From Leptodactylus fallax (lineage: Eukaryota > Chordata > Amphibia > Anura > Leptodactylidae), in the NCBI GenBank assembly GCA_947044405.1, contig CAMRHE010000645.1:620001-684000 (forward strand): a stretch of DNA of 64,000 nucleotides. Reading direction: 5' to 3'. Below are positions 61,206 through 64,000 of this stretch, in pieces (position 1 is the first letter of the stretch; every line of letters starts with the position of its first letter). The notes beneath the pieces were generated by a model. It saw only the letters and a program-made list of their open reading frames with translations, was not told the DNA's origin and searched no databases. A program made the translations under genes and the position numbers.

Positions 61206-62560
61206 AAGTTGAATGTGGGCCTTTCCCTGGATATGTCAGTCTGGGGAAATGTACACGCCACCATTAACATGTGGAGGAGCAATTATGGTCAAGGACAATA
61301 CATGGCATTCACGGGTCAATGGCTTGCGCACTGGATCAATGTTTCAAGCGGCAGCGGCCACAGCCCAGAAGTGCAACAAGGCCAGGTGCTAGTTCCACTC
61401 CATTTGTGCAGACCCAGTTCCAACAATATGGGCCCATCCATCTCCTCTGGATCCTCCTCTCTAGACCTTTTCCTGCCCCCATCTTCAACCAGGGCAAGGC
61501 GTTGCTTTGACTTCTCCTCCTCCCACGTTTCATGGGTGTAAGGTCATTCGCTGCCATGCGGTTTTAGATATAATGTGTCTGGATCAGAGGAGCCATACAA
61601 CGGAGGAGTTGAGTTGCTCCACTGTATTCTGCAGCTAGTATCTTGTGTATGACTCCTCACCAACTCCAACTGGGGTAGCGTTTCCATCGACAATGGCACC
61701 AATATTGTTGCTGTGCTGCAGTTGGGGCAAACAATACATTGTCCCTGTATGGTGCATGTGCTGAATCTACTGGTGCTCCACTTTATTAACATGTAGAGTT
61801 AATGTAGAGGGGTGCTCCTCATGGATAGAAAAGTCTCTGTGAATTTCAGCCCTTCTTATGTAACAAAAAAACACCCTGATCAATTTGCAGTGACAAACTG
61901 TCTACCTTTTCACTGCCTAATCTGAGATGTTCCAACCTGGTGGTACTCCACCTTAAACATTCTGGAGTGCCTGTGTGAGCACAAGAAGGCAGTGAAAGAT
62001 TACTATAAGCAGCAGACCACAGAGGCAATTTGTTATTTCGAGATCTGTCATTGGAAGCTCATGAGCGAAGTGTGTTGGCTGGTCAATCTCTTGGAAGAGG
62101 CCACAAAATTTGTCAGCAATGTGATCCCTTTATTATATATCTTACGGGAAACACATGGAAGAGGAGGAACAGATTCCACTTCTTAGTCAATGTCATCGCC
62201 CCTGGGTTGATGGAGGAGGATGAAGATCTGGGACAGGGTCATTATGGTGGAGGAACTGGGACTCCTAGACTGGAAGAGGAGGAGAAGGAGGAGGAAGACT
62301 CTCCTTTGGATGCACAGGAGGCCCTTGATATGTCACAGGCACAGCCAGGGGAGGAGGCTGACATTTGTTTCTTTCAAATGGTGATGAGGACAATGACCAC
62401 TCTGGTCAAGAACATCAACCATGGCAGGCCCCTGAGTCAGTGCACACACTGGCAAGCATGTCAGGCTGTATACTCTGCTGCTTACACAGCGACAACTTGT
62501 GCTGCAACTTGGAGTGCATGGGGACAGATCCTCTGCCGCCCCCCACATGTGCTTCACCTA
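61206..62560 (+). pseudogene. hAT transposon copy 5, core fragment
   Basis: Plus-strand translation contains TINMWRSNYGQGQYMAFTG, the start of a hAT RNase H-like catalytic core. At 61970-62130 comes a helical segment (CWLVNLLEEATKFVSN) that matches copies 3 and 4. Broken by stops. Confidence 0.7.
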
Positions 62561-62589
62561 ATACCATTAGGGTTATTGCATGTATGGGG

Positions 62590-62720
62590 GTAGTAGACGT
62601 GAGGATGCACCTAATACCATCAGGGGTAGCACATGGGGGGGGCAATCAATCCCTAATGGCTGCCACCCCCCACATGTGCTACCCCTGATGGTATTAGGCG
62701 CATCTTCACGTCTGCTACCT
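62590..62720. repeat. Hairpin with about 52-bp arms
   Basis: GTAGTAGACGTGAGGATGC...GGGGTAGCACATGGGGG is followed after a short loop by its near-perfect inverse ending ACGTCTGCTAC. Confidence 0.85.
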
Positions 62721-64000
62721 CAACACCCACCATCTTCTATCACCAAACTTTATGTAGTGTTTCACAAGGTTTCACAAACATAAAAAACTGATCCTTTTTT
62801 TTAGCAAAAAACTGATGCAAACAGATGCACATCCGTTAACAGATCAGTTTTTTTGATGCATAAATTGACATCAGTTTGCATCAGTTTTTTGATTAAAATA
62901 ACGGATCCATTAAACTGATCAGTTAAACTGACTTGAAGATCATGATGTGAAAGGCCCCTAACACTGTTTATTATCTTTAATCACCTCCCCGGGACCTCCG
63001 ATCTTTATACTATGGGGTTTGAAGAGACCCCGGAGTATAATAATGGATCATGGGTAGTGTGTGGAGGGGCCACTGTATGGCATTATAGTGTGTGGAGGGA
63101 CCACAATGGGACATTTTATTGTGTGGAGGGGTCACTATGGGACATTATAATGTGTGGAGAGGCCACTATGGGACATTATTCTGTGTGGTGGGGCCATGAT
63201 AGTGCATTATAGTGTGTGGAGGGGCCACTATGGAACATTATACTGTGTAAGGGCCAATGTGGGACATTATGCTGTTTGCACTATGGGACATTATTCTTAA
63301 AGAGGAGTAACATTAAAAAAAAAAATACACTCACCTGTCCCCAGCGTTCTAGTGTCTGACACTGCAGCCCATTTGGTCGCACACCGTGCCTCGTTCTCCC
63401 TGCACCCCAAGTGACCTCTGAGGTCAATTAGGAAGACTCTGCAAAGGGGTCAGTGATGTCACTCACATATGTCACTAGTCCCTCTCCAGTGTCCGCTGAG
63501 GCTGCTGCTTGGCCTCAGCAGTCAAGTGGGGTGCATGGGTTCCTAGGACCAAAGCACGGAGTTCAACCAAACAGAAGCAGTAGACACCAGAGCGCCAGGG
63601 AATGTGTTTTTCTTTTTTTATGTTACACCTGCCGTGGGCCCCTCCAGAGTTTGTCCAAATCCTGATGGCCTCTAGATTGAGGAGTCAGTGGACTGTGAGT
63701 GTGATGGCAGCTACTGCTGCACCTGCAGTTTAATTGCCACCCTGAACCCACTGTCCATAACTTTACTTACATAGGACTGCTGCCCTTACACGCAGGCAGT
63801 CATGTGTAACAGAAATGTCTGCTTTACATAGTGCAAGAAGCAGCAGTCCTGTGTAAGTTACAGTTTCAGTCTGACATGGTAACTTTCATAGGACAGCTGC
63901 CTCTGCCTCCATGTAAAGCAGTCCTGTGCAAATTTACTTTACACAGGACTGCCTTACATGGAGGTTCTACTTGTGCTGGCCTACTTGATCTACCTACTGA
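62721..64000. other. Repeat-derived tail of the window
   Basis: Contains an inverse-orientation 31-bp minisatellite (63050-63290, GTGTGGAGGGGCCACTATGGG units) next to TATACT...GAGTATAATAA palindrome remnants. No gene seen. Confidence 0.6.

Overview
This is a vertebrate nuclear genome window, most likely from an amphibian (frog). It holds one recognisable host gene, an intronless melanocortin-3 receptor (mc3r, minus strand, 35248-36219). Almost everything else is transposable-element DNA. The amphibian reading is inferred from the melanocortin receptor together with dense Tc1/mariner, hAT, LTR and SINE/LINE copies nested in each other; the species cannot be read from the sequence.

Layout. 1-7000: degenerate hAT copies (one long inverted pair) and a Tc1 copy split by a solo LTR, plus a mariner-type MITE. 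8713-9755: non-autonomous hAT element with a perfect 8-bp target duplication. 11800-12450: 29-bp minisatellite. 12925-13330: large foldback. 14573-15508: Tc1 copy. 15633-22798: complete, young, apparently intact Ty3/gypsy retrotransposon on the minus strand, with LTRs, tRNA-Ser primer site, gag, a -1 frameshift site, pol and a polypurine tract. 23583-30820: minus-strand hAT copy interrupted by a solo LTR and a 2.5-kb hAT-like element. About 31.3-39.0 kb: repeat-poor island around mc3r. 39.0-46.5 kb: hairpin repeat, LTR-like block, minisatellites, solo LTR, long-TIR MITE. 46557-51523: a second LTR element whose interior carries no gag/pol. Instead it has a long coiled-coil reading frame, about 300 codons of which match the rod of nonmuscle myosin-II heavy chain. 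52102-62560: further hAT elements, Tc1, a tRNA-derived SINE split by a solo LTR, a LINE fragment split by a hAT element, and another hAT copy.

The most unusual object is the element at 46557-51523. It has every cis-signal of a retrotransposon: LTRs, a 19-nt match to a tRNA-Ala 3' end, a polypurine tract and a 5-bp target duplication. Its cargo is a chimeric, intronless, myosin-derived coiled-coil frame opening in an excellent Kozak context and now broken by one frameshift and one stop. It looks like cellular gene capture by a retroelement. The intact gypsy element nearby is also informative because its slippery heptamer, the gag stop and a possible downstream stem are visible in sequence.

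Some stretches (15225-15362 and 22857-23102) look like low-fidelity, homopolymer-collapsed assembly sequence rather than real DNA.
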